A stretch of DNA of 10,826 bases, from NCBI GenBank assembly GCA_934754735.1, contig CAKVJE010000064.1, positions 1-10,826 of the forward strand. The letters are read 5' to 3'. The translations under genes and the position numbers were made by a program. Each line of letters starts with the position of its first letter. Positions within the stretch are counted from its first letter, which is position 1. The notes below the pieces were generated by a model, which searched no databases, had not been told where the DNA came from, and saw only the letters and a list, made by a program, of their open reading frames with translations. The DNA comes from an uncultured Candidatus Melainabacteria bacterium (GTDB lineage: Bacteria; Cyanobacteriota; Vampirovibrionia; Gastranaerophilales; Gastranaerophilaceae). Of this stretch, positions 4,540-10,826 are shown one piece after another.

Positions 4540-6093
4540 ATGCAGAAAACTGCATTAATTTGTAATAATTTTTCAGGAATAAATCGTAGTTCTTCGGTTT
4601 ATTCGTCTTCAGTAATTACAGCATCTGATATTCAGAATGTCGAATTATTTGCAACTGAAATTAATTCAGGAGTCGGAATAAGAACGGCGAAAGGAAATGT
4701 CGCGGTTTGTGATTTAATTCCGGCAGATGAAAAAATAATCAATATTTTTGAAAGCGTACAAAAAAGCCAAACTTATTTCTTTGTTCACACAGAAAACAAA
4801 ACCGAAGGCAAAATTTACTTATATTCAAGGTTGGCAGGAACATTAACCGAAAAAGTCAACGGTTTAAAAGTTACGGGAGTTTCGTCCGCAACAGATGTTT
4901 CGCAAGGTTGGTCTGATTTATGGGTATTTTCGAATTCAGAAGATATGCTTTCAATTGAAATCGGACATTACAGCGATTCAGGTGAGTTAGCCGAAGTTGT
5001 AAAAATGACACCAAAAGACGCGGACGGACGTTCCGTAAAAGGACTTGGTATTGTCGTGTTTGCAGGGCGTTTGTGGGTGTTTAACCAACAAATTTTGTGG
5101 TATTCGGTTCAAGAGGATATTTATGATTTTGCAACTTCGGATGCTCAAATTTCGACTTCTGCCGGCTATATCGAGTTTGTAAAAAACATCACCGCGATTT
5201 ATCCGTATTTAGGAACACTAGCTGTATTTCATAACAATTCGTCTTCACTAATTGCGACAGACGACGACAAGCACACGTTCTACAAGACTTTTGATTCTCC
5301 AGGGGGGTGTGCTTCTTACAATTCGCTTGTATTCCACGGAACGGAATTGTATTTTTACGATAATACAAAGAAAGGGATTTTTAGCTTTAAACAAGTTATA
5401 AATGGTGATAAAACGCTTGGTGATAATATCGCGATTGATATTCAAGAAGAATTGTTTGATATTCCGACTTCTCAGCTAAAAAATCTAAGAACTTTGTCTG
5501 TAGTAACTTCTGACAGGAACGAAGTTTGGATGCTTATTCCGAGCGAAGATGAAAACTATTCAACAATCGTGATTTATGATTATTTAAGAAAAACTTGGGT
5601 TAAGAGAAAATCTCAAAAGGTTAATTGTTTTGCAACCGTTGGCGGAGTTTTATATTCAGGCGGTAAAAAGATTTATGAGGAGTATTCGTCAAATACGTTT
5701 GACGGCGAGTTTATTAAATCGTTCTACAAATGCACGCCTCTTAATTTGGGTTACGAAAATTCGTTCAAAATTCTTGCTTACCCTCCAAAAATTTCGTTGG
5801 ATATGTATTATAACAACAGTTTTTATGTCGAATATACGAGAAATTATGATTCAATGACCGCAAAAACTCGTTATATCAAGGCAAAATCGCTCAAAAATTC
5901 GCTTTATTTTGATATCGGACATTGGGATAGTTCGTATTTTGCAATTAAAGATATTAATGCGATTAAAAAATTGCCGACATCTTTTTTCAAAACTTTGCAA
6001 ATGACGTTTTTGACAAAAGAACATGGCGATGATTTTTGCATCAGAAATATTGAGTTTGGAAAGATTAAGGTTAAAGGGGTAAATTTGAATTAA
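4540..6093 (+). CDS. Phage neck/tail beta-propeller protein (P22 gp10-like stabilisation protein)
   Basis: This 517-residue protein has the repeated W/Y-rich strand pattern of phage beta-propeller proteins that plug the portal-tail junction, as P22 gp10 does. Typical pieces are AGRLWVFNQQILWYSVQEDIYDF (here only key residues: A175 to W179, W187, D193), then YPYLGTLAVFHNNSSSLI (221-238), and D-S-P-G-G-C-A-S (252-259) leading to LYFYD-x-x-KKGIF. The C-terminal 120 residues look like a separate beta domain. No signal peptide or membrane helix, as expected for a virion protein. AAAGGAG (4528-4534) fixes the start, 5 bases before ATG. A run of six G at 5302-5307 is unusual here. The gene is cut off from the other phage genes by about 980 bases. 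The exact tail role is inference. Confidence 0.65.
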   Translation: MQKTALICNNFSGINRSSSVYSSSVITASDIQNVELFATEINSGVGIRTAKGNVAVCDLIPADEKIINIFESVQKSQTYFFVHTENKTEGKIYLYSRLAGTLTEKVNGLKVTGVSSATDVSQGWSDLWVFSNSEDMLSIEIGHYSDSGELAEVVKMTPKDADGRSVKGLGIVVFAGRLWVFNQQILWYSVQEDIYDFATSDAQISTSAGYIEFVKNITAIYPYLGTLAVFHNNSSSLIATDDDKHTFYKTFDSPGGCASYNSLVFHGTELYFYDNTKKGIFSFKQVINGDKTLGDNIAIDIQEELFDIPTSQLKNLRTLSVVTSDRNEVWMLIPSEDENYSTIVIYDYLRKTWVKRKSQKVNCFATVGGVLYSGGKKIYEEYSSNTFDGEFIKSFYKCTPLNLGYENSFKILAYPPKISLDMYYNNSFYVEYTRNYDSMTAKTRYIKAKSLKNSLYFDIGHWDSSYFAIKDINAIKKLPTSFFKTLQMTFLTKEHGDDFCIRNIEFGKIKVKGVNLN

Positions 6094-6150
6094 TGGAAAG
6101 TGGAAAATTGTTTTAAAATTTTTATTTTAAGATTTGGTAATATTTGGATA

Positions 6151-6187
6151 AAAAAGGTGGGAACCGCTTGCGCTTTTCCCACCCTAC
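6151..6187. repeat. Solo terminal hairpin of the 150-bp repeat family
   Basis: GGTGGGAA (6156-6163) pairs with TTCCCACC (6176-6183), with an inner GC/GC pairing, and the outer end reads CCCTAC, the inverse of GTAGGG. Read on the minus strand it matches the left end of the 150-bp copies at most positions. It lies between two converging genes and probably serves as a shared terminator. Confidence 0.65.
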
Positions 6188-6200
6188 GTTACTATAAGAG

Positions 6201-6539
6201 TTATTTAACTTTTTCTAAAAGTACCTTTTTTCTCAAATTATTGATTGCATTTTGAGTCTGTTCAACAATATCATTTGCAGGTATTCTTGAATAGCTTGTA
6301 CCGCTTTTTCTAGTTAATTTTTGCAAGAAATTCATACCTTCTGCAAGTGGTTTTGCAACAATTTTTAAAGCACTGTGATATCCATCTTTGTCAATGCCGG
6401 ACTTGATATTTATATCAAATGATTCACCAAGTTGTTCTAAAGCTTTTTTATTAGCTCGAACATAACGTTTGTCTGCGTGTGCAACTTTTGAAACATTTAA
6501 TGCTCCAAAGTTGGTAGATGTAACACTATTTGTTTGCAT
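6201..6539 (-). CDS. Small hypothetical protein with an early F-G-A motif, 112 aa, minus strand
   Basis: Function unknown, but the gene is well supported: AAAGGAGA (complement of about 6546-6553) stands before the ATG. The N-terminus MQTNSVTSTNFGALNV is short and polar with F-G-A at 11-13; I recall similar openings in many Gastranaerophilales proteins. A helix with KRYVRANKKALEQLG (25-39) follows, then FDINIKS and SALKIVAK strand-like pieces around a charged DKDG turn, then a basic C-terminus. The strand-turn-strand order loosely parallels HLTISYGK...SHILYAK in the protein at 3856-4203; distant relationship is possible. It runs against the phage genes on both sides, which suggests cargo or a host gene. 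Its upstream region carries a (TAG)n run. Confidence 0.75.
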   Translation of the reverse strand: MQTNSVTSTNFGALNVSKVAHADKRYVRANKKALEQLGESFDINIKSGIDKDGYHSALKIVAKPLAEGMNFLQKLTRKSGTSYSRIPANDIVEQTQNAINNLRKKVLLEKVK

Positions 6540-6594
6540 TCTATTCTCCTTTCTGTTTATGCATTTATTTTAAACCATCTGAAAAATTAATTTG

Positions 6595-6640
6595 CTACGG
6601 AACTACTACTACGGAACTACTACTACTACTACTACTACTA
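6595..6640. repeat. Tandem 14-mer and (CTA)n microsatellite upstream of the minus-strand gene
   Basis: CTACGGAACTACTA occurs twice in tandem (6595-6608, 6609-6622) and runs into six CTA units (6623-6640). Read in the direction of the minus-strand gene, this is a TAG run 55-100 bases before its ATG. Short unit repeats of this kind change length easily and could tune transcription. A GTGGTA/GTAGT run lies at 2244-2260, in the same orientation relative to the gene at 2376. Confidence 0.75.
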
Positions 6641-6655
6641 CCCGCGCTGTGCGGG
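6641..6655. repeat. GC-rich hairpin next to the CTA run
   Basis: CCCGC (6641-6645) pairs with GCGGG (6651-6655) with a 5-base centre. It directly abuts the CTA repeats. It could be a terminator remnant on either strand, but no good T-run follows. Confidence 0.45.
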
Positions 6656-6699
6656 AATTTTAGATAATAAAAATTCGTATTTACAAAATTTAATATATT

Positions 6700-6741
6700 A
6701 ATGGCAATACAAAAAGTTTCTTCTTTTTGGGTATTGCTATT
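6700..6741. repeat. Long imperfect hairpin in the 6.54-7.08 kb gap
   Basis: AATGGCAATAC (6700-6710) pairs with GTATTGCTATT (6731-6741) with one G-T, and AAAAAG (6711-6716) continues the stem with CTTTTT (6723-6728) around TTTCTT. A two-base GG bulge separates the two helices. It may be part of an untranslated RNA or a mobile-element end. No coding sequence is seen around it. Confidence 0.5.
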
Positions 6742-6836
6742 CATGATAAATTCACTATAATTAGCTAAAATCCGCTCAGAACAGGATGTATAGATTCAAA
6801 ATAATAGTTTATAAAAAGCTGGGTTGTTTCAGGCTA

Positions 6837-6959
6837 ATTGCCTTCGCAATGACGGCACGCTTGGAATTTTGTCGCCAAGTCATTGCGAGAAGCAATTTTC
6901 CATCCCCTTAAACCCTTTTCTACAAGGTGTTAAGGGAGGAAAATGCGACGAAGCAATCC
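6837..6959. repeat. Composite palindromic dispersed repeat (CGCAATGAC/GCGACGAAGCAATCC type)
   Basis: ATTGC (6837-6841) with GCAAT (6892-6896) and CGCAATGA (6845-6852) with TCATTGCG (6880-6887) form a long interrupted stem, capped by CTTGG/CCAAG. A second hairpin, CCCTTAA (6905-6911) with TTAAGGG (6930-6936), is embedded, and the right edge reads GCGACGAAGCAATCC. From memory, this 'GCAATGAC ... GAAGCAATCC' vocabulary is common among extragenic repeats of several bacterial groups. It is more GC-rich than its surroundings, which fits insertion. Confidence 0.6.
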
Positions 6960-7075
6960 ATTATATAAATACAAATTAATAAATATTTTATCAATTTAGT
7001 TTTTTTATACAGTTTGCCAAGATAATGACCAAGACTCACAAAAACAAAGAAAAAAATAAAACGAAAGGAGTAAAA

Positions 7076-7699
7076 ATGGGAAAACAATCTCAAACTACAA
7101 GCACAACATACGGAAACACAACAACTTCTAATCCGTATGCTACTGCAACAACAACAAACAACGGCACGGTTTCATATTTAAAAGATGGAACTGCGCTAAA
7201 TTCTGTTTACAATTTTGTAAACAAGAACATTGATTCATTGCTTAATGAGTATTTGAATCCGAGTCTGAATTCAACTACAAATCAAGCAAAAATCAACTCT
7301 TACGTGAATTCTATGAACACGCAAACCAGACAAAATCTTGAGAACAACATCATTAATCAGCTATCTAACAGAAATATGGTGCGCTCTTCTCAAGCAACAG
7401 ATTTATACAAAAATTTGTCAAACTCAAATGTAAACGCATTCTCATCATTCTTGAACGAATTATTGGCAAATTCTCAAACCGAAACAGGAAATGTGTTGAG
7501 CAACCTTATGAATCAATATCAAAAGGGTTACAATGTTATTTCCGATATGCAAAAACAGTCGCTTAACACAAGTAAAGGTAATGCTACGACGAGCACGAAG
7601 GTCGGTTCGGCTTCTAATGGAACAAATGTAGCGGGTGATTTTCTAAATATGATTGCTTCCATAGCAAGTCTATTTGGAAATGGCACTACTACGCTTTAA
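7076..7699 (+). CDS. Phage virion protein, possible ejection or tail-tip component, 207 aa
   Basis: The start at 7076 is set by AAAGGAG (7064-7070); the upstream in-frame ATG at 7025 lacks a site. Residues 1-45 are low complexity and very rich in Ser, Thr and Asn (QTTSTTYGNTTTS). A helical middle, about 60-160, is rich in Asn, Gln and Leu with no membrane segment. Residues 161-190 are again Thr/Ser/Gly-rich, and the end is hydrophobic (GDFLNMIASIASLFG). This make-up resembles small virion proteins encoded after the neck genes of podoviruses, such as DNA-ejection or tail-tip proteins, but no domain is recognised. It is the first gene of a compact phage operon, 14 bases ahead of the next. Confidence 0.5.
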   Translation: MGKQSQTTSTTYGNTTTSNPYATATTTNNGTVSYLKDGTALNSVYNFVNKNIDSLLNEYLNPSLNSTTNQAKINSYVNSMNTQTRQNLENNIINQLSNRNMVRSSQATDLYKNLSNSNVNAFSSFLNELLANSQTETGNVLSNLMNQYQKGYNVISDMQKQSLNTSKGNATTSTKVGSASNGTNVAGDFLNMIASIASLFGNGTTTL

Positions 7700-7713
7700 T
7701 AGAGGACATCTTT

Positions 7714-7968
7714 ATGGATAAAGAATACATTTACAAATACGCGCCGGCGCTTGTTGTTTGTATTGCAATATTATTTCAATACAACTTATTTGTTACGCCG
7801 GAACGATTAGAGCAAACGCATCGCGAAATCTTATCAGAGGTTTCGCAGGTGTACATTACAAAATCTGAATTCGGAAATATGAAAGAACAAATCATGGATA
7901 TTAACAAAAAGGTGGATAAAATTTATGACACTTTAATTAATGAAAGGAGTTTAGATGGCACTAACTGA
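7714..7968 (+). CDS. Small phage membrane protein with coiled coil, 84 aa (holin- or spanin-like?)
   Basis: One membrane helix near the N-terminus (about 11-27, PALVVCIAILFQYNLFV) is followed by a charged heptad-like stretch (about 32-78), so it is probably an inner-membrane protein with a soluble coiled coil. Phage holins, antiholins and spanin-type proteins have this size. The XhlA type has the reverse order (coil, then helix), so that name does not fit well. GAGGAC lies 8 bases before the ATG. The end overlaps the next gene by 14 bases, which implies translational coupling. No endolysin is seen nearby. Confidence 0.45.
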   Translation: MDKEYIYKYAPALVVCIAILFQYNLFVTPERLEQTHREILSEVSQVYITKSEFGNMKEQIMDINKKVDKIYDTLINERSLDGTN

Positions 7969-8515
7969 GATTGAATATGGTTCATTGGCTTCTTCTGAAG
8001 TCATGAATAATAATTTTGAGTATTTGGATAATAAAATTTCAGATGTTTCTGGAAATTTATCGTCTAATGTGGCTACAATTAATGCAAATATTGCAACTGT
8101 TAATTCTTCAATTTCTACAATGGGAGAAAATTTAAATAAATCAATAGAAACCACATTTGAAAAAAGCAAGCAAATAATTGCAGATAATGCGCTTTTTGTA
8201 ACAACATACAGAAACGGTACATCTTGGTGTCGCGAATATTTTTCCGACGCGGCTAAGACAAATCGTGTTTGGCTGGAACAAGGATTTTTTACACCAATAG
8301 AAGGTTGGGGAGATAATAATTGTAAGACTTATAATTTGGTAAAAGCGTTTAAAGAAAATAATTATACGGTTGTCGTTTCTTCGACTTGCGGATTTGTTAT
8401 GAATGGTGTCTCAAGCGGTAACGTTAACGTTGAATGGACTTCAACAACACAAATCGGTATCGGTAATGACGCCGGAAATACTTTTGGCGTTAGAGTTTAT
8501 GCGTGCGGATATTAG
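7955..8515 (+). CDS. Phage tail fibre protein, 186 aa
   Basis: The N-terminus EIEYGSLASSEVMNNNFEYLDNKI is a common virion-attachment opening of short fibre proteins. A Ser/Asn/Ile/Thr heptad-like rod (31-75) suggests a trimeric coiled coil. The C-terminal domain has the fibre-tip pattern NGTSW-x-REYFSDAAKTNRVWLEQG (about 87-110), then strands ending GVRVYACGY, and likely binds the host surface. Three Cys (C92 and two later) are unusual for such a tip. AAAGGAG precedes the ATG, and the start overlaps the preceding gene by 14 bases. The minus-strand frame here is a shadow. Confidence 0.7.
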   Translation: MALTEIEYGSLASSEVMNNNFEYLDNKISDVSGNLSSNVATINANIATVNSSISTMGENLNKSIETTFEKSKQIIADNALFVTTYRNGTSWCREYFSDAAKTNRVWLEQGFFTPIEGWGDNNCKTYNLVKAFKENNYTVVVSSTCGFVMNGVSSGNVNVEWTSTTQIGIGNDAGNTFGVRVYACGY

Positions 8516-8523
8516 GAGGAATT

Positions 8524-9003
8524 ATGGCTTATAAATTAGATAAACCGTGTGACGAAAATAAATTGGCTGATTTTATTGTCAAATACAATCACACTCAAGG
8601 GTTAAGCATAGAAGAAACTTTAACAGCTTATTATGCTTTGGCAGAAAACGAAATTATGCAAGATGGAAAACCTGTTGTTGACCTCGATTATGAAAAGAAA
8701 AAGGTGGAAGCAAGAGAAAATCAATTTAAAAATGAATTCTTTCAGACTACTTTAGGTTGGATTAGGCGCAAGGTGAATATGAAAGACGGTTCTGTTAAGG
8801 ATTTTTTATCGGATTTGTTGTTGCAAATCAAGGCTGGAATTGAGTTGGGACAAAAGGTTGAGATTATAACTTACAAACTACCTGATTTTTCAAGAAGTGC
8901 AGATGAGAGTTATATGCAAACTTTACAAGAAAAAAAATCTGCAACAGCAGAATTTATAAAAGAGTGTTTGGCTAGAACTGTTGCAGATTTTAGTGGAGAG
9001 TAG
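8524..9003 (+). CDS. Phage-associated hypothetical protein, 159 aa
   Basis: The opening MAYKLDKPCDENKLADFIVKYNH recalls a family of hypothetical proteins common in gut phage and prophage fibre loci; I cannot name a domain. Start 8524 is taken because AGGAGGA (8514-8520) ends just before it; a start at 8503 would overlap the previous fibre gene. The sequence is mostly helical and charged: 25-60 with ALAENEI, a Lys/Glu-rich stretch 60-80, WIRRKVNMKDGSVKDFL, LLLQIKAGIELG, and a C-terminal helix. No membrane segment or signal peptide. It sits between two fibre genes with gaps of 8 and 4 bases, so a role in fibre assembly or attachment is plausible but inferred. Confidence 0.6.
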   Translation: MAYKLDKPCDENKLADFIVKYNHTQGLSIEETLTAYYALAENEIMQDGKPVVDLDYEKKKVEARENQFKNEFFQTTLGWIRRKVNMKDGSVKDFLSDLLLQIKAGIELGQKVEIITYKLPDFSRSADESYMQTLQEKKSATAEFIKECLARTVADFSGE

Positions 9004-9007
9004 GCTT

Positions 9008-9886
9008 ATGGAAAATATAATTAATATAAAGAAAAATAGTGATAAAATTACAATAAAAGTTTCGCATGATGCCAGTTCTCAGTATGCAGAACTGGCAAAA
9101 AATTGGGCTACGAAAGTTGATAAAACTGTTGATGGGGTAGAGTATTCAGCGAAGTATTATGCGAGTCAAGCAAAAGCGCAAGCTGAAAAAGCTGATGATG
9201 CTATTTCTGGCGCTCAGGAAACGTTAGAAGGTTTGACAACTGCAAAAACAGAAATTAATACAGCAAAAGAAAATGCAATCAATGAGATAAATAGTGGTAA
9301 AGATGCATTAATAGAGGAAATTAAACAAAATATAGATGTTTCAGTTGCGACTACAACATCTGCCGGTATTGTAAAACCTGATGGTACAACAATTACTGTA
9401 ACAGAAGATGGCACGATTTCTAGCGTTGGTGGTGGAAGTTCTTCCGGCGGTGCTGTGTGGGGCGAAATTACAGGAACTTTAAATGACCAGACAGATTTAA
9501 AAAAAGCTCTTGCAACAAAACAGAAGCTACTCAATCAACTTGCAGATTCTTCGTTAGATATAGGGTATTTGGGTTTCAATGAACGCTTGATGTTTCAATG
9601 GGGGAATGCAAAGATACCAACTGGCGAATCCATGGTTAAATATTCTGTAAACTTAGTTGCTAGTTCTGATGGTAATTACAATGGCTGGGAGATGGGAAGT
9701 GAAGGTTCTTTAGACCAAAAACCTATATTTATAACTGTTACGCCGCGTCTGGTTGTATCAACAGATAGTGTCCCAGTAAATCCACAGATTCTGATAACAG
9801 AGGTGACAAATAAATATTTTAAAGTGAAAAATTATTCGGAGCAAGATTTGGTGATTTCATTTTTTATAATTGGTATAGAAGCCTAG
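9008..9886 (+). CDS. Phage fibre protein (head/tail fibre), 292 aa
   Basis: A long Ala/Lys/Glu-rich rod (about 28-108) contains the YSAKYYASQAKAQAEKA motif common in phage fibres and probably forms a trimeric coiled coil. Residues 114-140 (TTTSAGIVKPDGTTITVTEDG) match a linker of head- and tail-fibre proteins, followed by a Gly/Ser hinge (141-148). GEITGTLNDQTDLKKALATKQ (152-172) is another widespread fibre repeat unit. The C-terminal 110 residues are beta-rich and include the only strong aromatic cluster, likely the tip. The start at 9008 follows GGAG (8995-8998); 8981 gives a longer frame with no better site and overlaps the preceding gene. The minus-strand frame is a shadow. Confidence 0.7.
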   Translation: MENIINIKKNSDKITIKVSHDASSQYAELAKNWATKVDKTVDGVEYSAKYYASQAKAQAEKADDAISGAQETLEGLTTAKTEINTAKENAINEINSGKDALIEEIKQNIDVSVATTTSAGIVKPDGTTITVTEDGTISSVGGGSSSGGAVWGEITGTLNDQTDLKKALATKQKLLNQLADSSLDIGYLGFNERLMFQWGNAKIPTGESMVKYSVNLVASSDGNYNGWEMGSEGSLDQKPIFITVTPRLVVSTDSVPVNPQILITEVTNKYFKVKNYSEQDLVISFFIIGIEA

Positions 9887-9896
9887 AGGAGATGTT

Positions 9897-10268
9897 ATGA
9901 GCATAAAAATTGATAATAATGGAACTATAATCTTGTATCAAGGTGATAGTGGAAATATAGTTGTATCAGGTTTAGATGACAGTAAAAATTATACTGTTTA
10001 TTTTGCAATTCTTGATGAAAAAGGAAATTTGGTAGGAAATGAATTGCAAACAACAACAAATAAAAGTGATTTTGTAGTCTTTTCTTTGACTTCTGATTTT
10101 ACAGATTTATTGAAAGTTCCAAAAGGCAAGTCATTTGCGCTTTATAGTTATGGAATAAAGGTTTGTGATATTGAAACTAAAACAGAAGATACTTTAATTA
10201 TTGAAAATTGTAATTATGGGGATAAAAATTTGATTATAGTTTATCCTCGAAAGGTTATAGGTATTTAA
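9897..10268 (+). CDS. Small phage virion protein, beta-sandwich-like, 123 aa
   Basis: The opening IKIDNNGTIILYQGDSGNIVVSGL with alternating hydrophobic residues, then YTVYFAILDEKGN, resembles the small N-terminal domain of BppU-like baseplate proteins and Ig-like phage proteins. Nearly all of it is predicted beta by eye, with a closing NLIIVYPRKV strand. No signal peptide or membrane helix. GAGGAGA lies 6-8 bases before ATG, and gaps to both neighbours are small, so it is translated with the fibres. It may connect the fibre above to the tail. The family link is by appearance only. Confidence 0.5.
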   Translation: MSIKIDNNGTIILYQGDSGNIVVSGLDDSKNYTVYFAILDEKGNLVGNELQTTTNKSDFVVFSLTSDFTDLLKVPKGKSFALYSYGIKVCDIETKTEDTLIIENCNYGDKNLIIVYPRKVIGI

Positions 10269-10269
10269 T

Positions 10270-10728
10270 TTGAAAGAATGGTATTCAAACAAAGATGTGG
10301 GGGTTTTTTTTGATGATATACCGCATGTAGGAATAAGGTATTTTCTTCCCAATATGAGTGAAGAGGATAAAAAATCAATTGAAAAATACCCCTTTGTTAA
10401 TAAAAAAGCCTTGAAGGTGCGCCTTGCGGATTATAAAAAATATAAAACATATAATTTTGAAATTCCAAAAGGTTATTGTTATGACGGAGCTTCCATTCCT
10501 AAACTATTCTGGCGTGTTATCGGTTCTAATACCGATAACCGCTTTTTAGTAGCGGCGTTAATTCATGACGTGTTGTGTGAAAACCATAATTATATAGACA
10601 ATGATAAAAATTTTTCTACCGAGGTTTTTAATGCTTTATTAGAAGCGAGTCAAGTAAACGCGTTTAAACGATTTTGGATGAAACATTCGGTAAATATTTT
10701 TCAAACATTTTGCGGATGGAGGAGTTAG
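10270..10728 (+). CDS. DUF1353 family phage protein, 152 aa
   Basis: The core pattern of DUF1353 is clear: IPKGYCYDGASIPKLFWRVIG (65-85), then AALIHDVLCEN (95-105) with the conserved HD, and a later LLEASQV and C-terminal helix. The family is common in phages, usually near tail or lysis genes, and has no assigned biochemical role. The conserved H and D suggest a metal or catalytic site. Translation probably begins at TTG (10270), one base after the previous stop; the first in-frame ATG is at residue 29, after conserved-looking sequence. The binding site is weak (AGG at 10259-10261), so coupling to the upstream gene is likely. The next gene starts 2 bases after the stop. Confidence 0.75.
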   Translation: MKEWYSNKDVGVFFDDIPHVGIRYFLPNMSEEDKKSIEKYPFVNKKALKVRLADYKKYKTYNFEIPKGYCYDGASIPKLFWRVIGSNTDNRFLVAALIHDVLCENHNYIDNDKNFSTEVFNALLEASQVNAFKRFWMKHSVNIFQTFCGWRS

Positions 10729-10730
10729 GG

Positions 10731-10826
10731 ATGGTTAAATATAAATTATTAGATAAGCAAAAAGAGTTTATAGAAATTCCTCATTCTGAATCGTTAGACG
10801 TTGCGATTTATCAAGGCGGTTACGGT
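10731..10826 (+). CDS. terL: Phage terminase large subunit, N-terminal part (3' end outside window)
   Basis: The visible 32 residues read LLDKQKEFIEIPHSES then DVAIYQGGYG at the edge. This fits TerL, in which a KQ-x-x-F helix leads to the Walker A motif (G-G-x-G-S-G-K-T); the P-loop itself begins at the window end, so the key Lys is not seen. TerL is the ATPase/nuclease that packages phage DNA. GGAGG lies just before the ATG. The gene begins after the fibre genes, whereas terminase usually opens the morphogenesis cluster. Other P-loop phage ATPases remain possible. Confidence 0.65.
   Translation, partial: MVKYKLLDKQKEFIEIPHSESLDVAIYQGGYG

Noticed and set aside
5302..5307. Frameshift at the G6 run in the beta-propeller gene
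   Set aside because: The frame is open and the protein pattern continues on both sides, so no shift is needed.
5630..5857. Plus-strand 75-codon frame inside the beta-propeller gene
   Set aside because: It is an overlapping shadow with no ribosome site and unlikely composition.
1549..6640. CRISPR array or tRNA gene
   Set aside because: Repeats here lack regular unique spacers, and no cloverleaf-type sequence was recognised.
9214..9534. Minus-strand frame inside the 292-residue fibre gene
   Set aside because: It is an antisense shadow of the Ala/Thr-rich fibre sequence.

Overview
The window is AT-rich bacterial DNA in which chromosomal genes give way to phage virion genes. It opens with the 3' end of rplI (ribosomal protein bL9) and a MetE-like gene. 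The AT-rich composition, the clean AAAGGAG ribosome binding sites and two small proteins with an early F-x-A motif resemble gut Vampirovibrionia (Melainabacteria, Gastranaerophilales). That assignment is inference from memory, at about even odds, because no decisive marker is present.

Layout. (1) 1-1470: host genes rplI and a MetE/UROD-fold protein, each followed by an intrinsic terminator. (2) 1540-4540: a gene-sparse, repeat-rich accessory stretch. It holds a 33-bp inverted repeat built from octamers, a small minus-strand gene, a protein with an EF-hand-like loop, and a small F-x-A protein. Two 93%-identical copies of a 150-bp element with hairpin-forming terminal inverted repeats also lie here. 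Between these elements is a compact locus that looks like a type I toxin-antitoxin pair: a 24-residue hydrophobic peptide on the minus strand and a converging structured RNA of about 110 nt on the plus strand. (3) 4540-6093: a phage neck/tail beta-propeller protein that recalls P22 gp10. (4) 6100-7075: an interruption holding a solo end of the 150-bp element, a second F-x-A protein on the minus strand, a (CTA)n microsatellite and dispersed palindromic repeats. (5) 7076-10826: a tightly packed plus-strand phage operon. It encodes a candidate ejection or tail-tip protein, a membrane/coiled-coil protein, two fibre proteins, a hypothetical protein, a small beta-rich virion protein, a DUF1353 protein and the start of what is most likely the large terminase.

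The phage genes probably encode the neck, tail and fibres of a short-tailed (podovirus-like) particle. No integrase, repressor or att site is visible. Host-type repeats and an opposite-strand cargo gene sit inside the structural region. The terminase begins after the tail genes, so the order is circularly permuted relative to the usual terminase-portal-capsid-tail map. The locus could be an old or domesticated prophage, or the edge of a permuted or tandem one.

The most interesting element is the candidate type I toxin-antitoxin locus at about 3260-3520. Next are the 150-bp mobile-element-like repeats, which appear to supply terminators downstream of small accessory genes.
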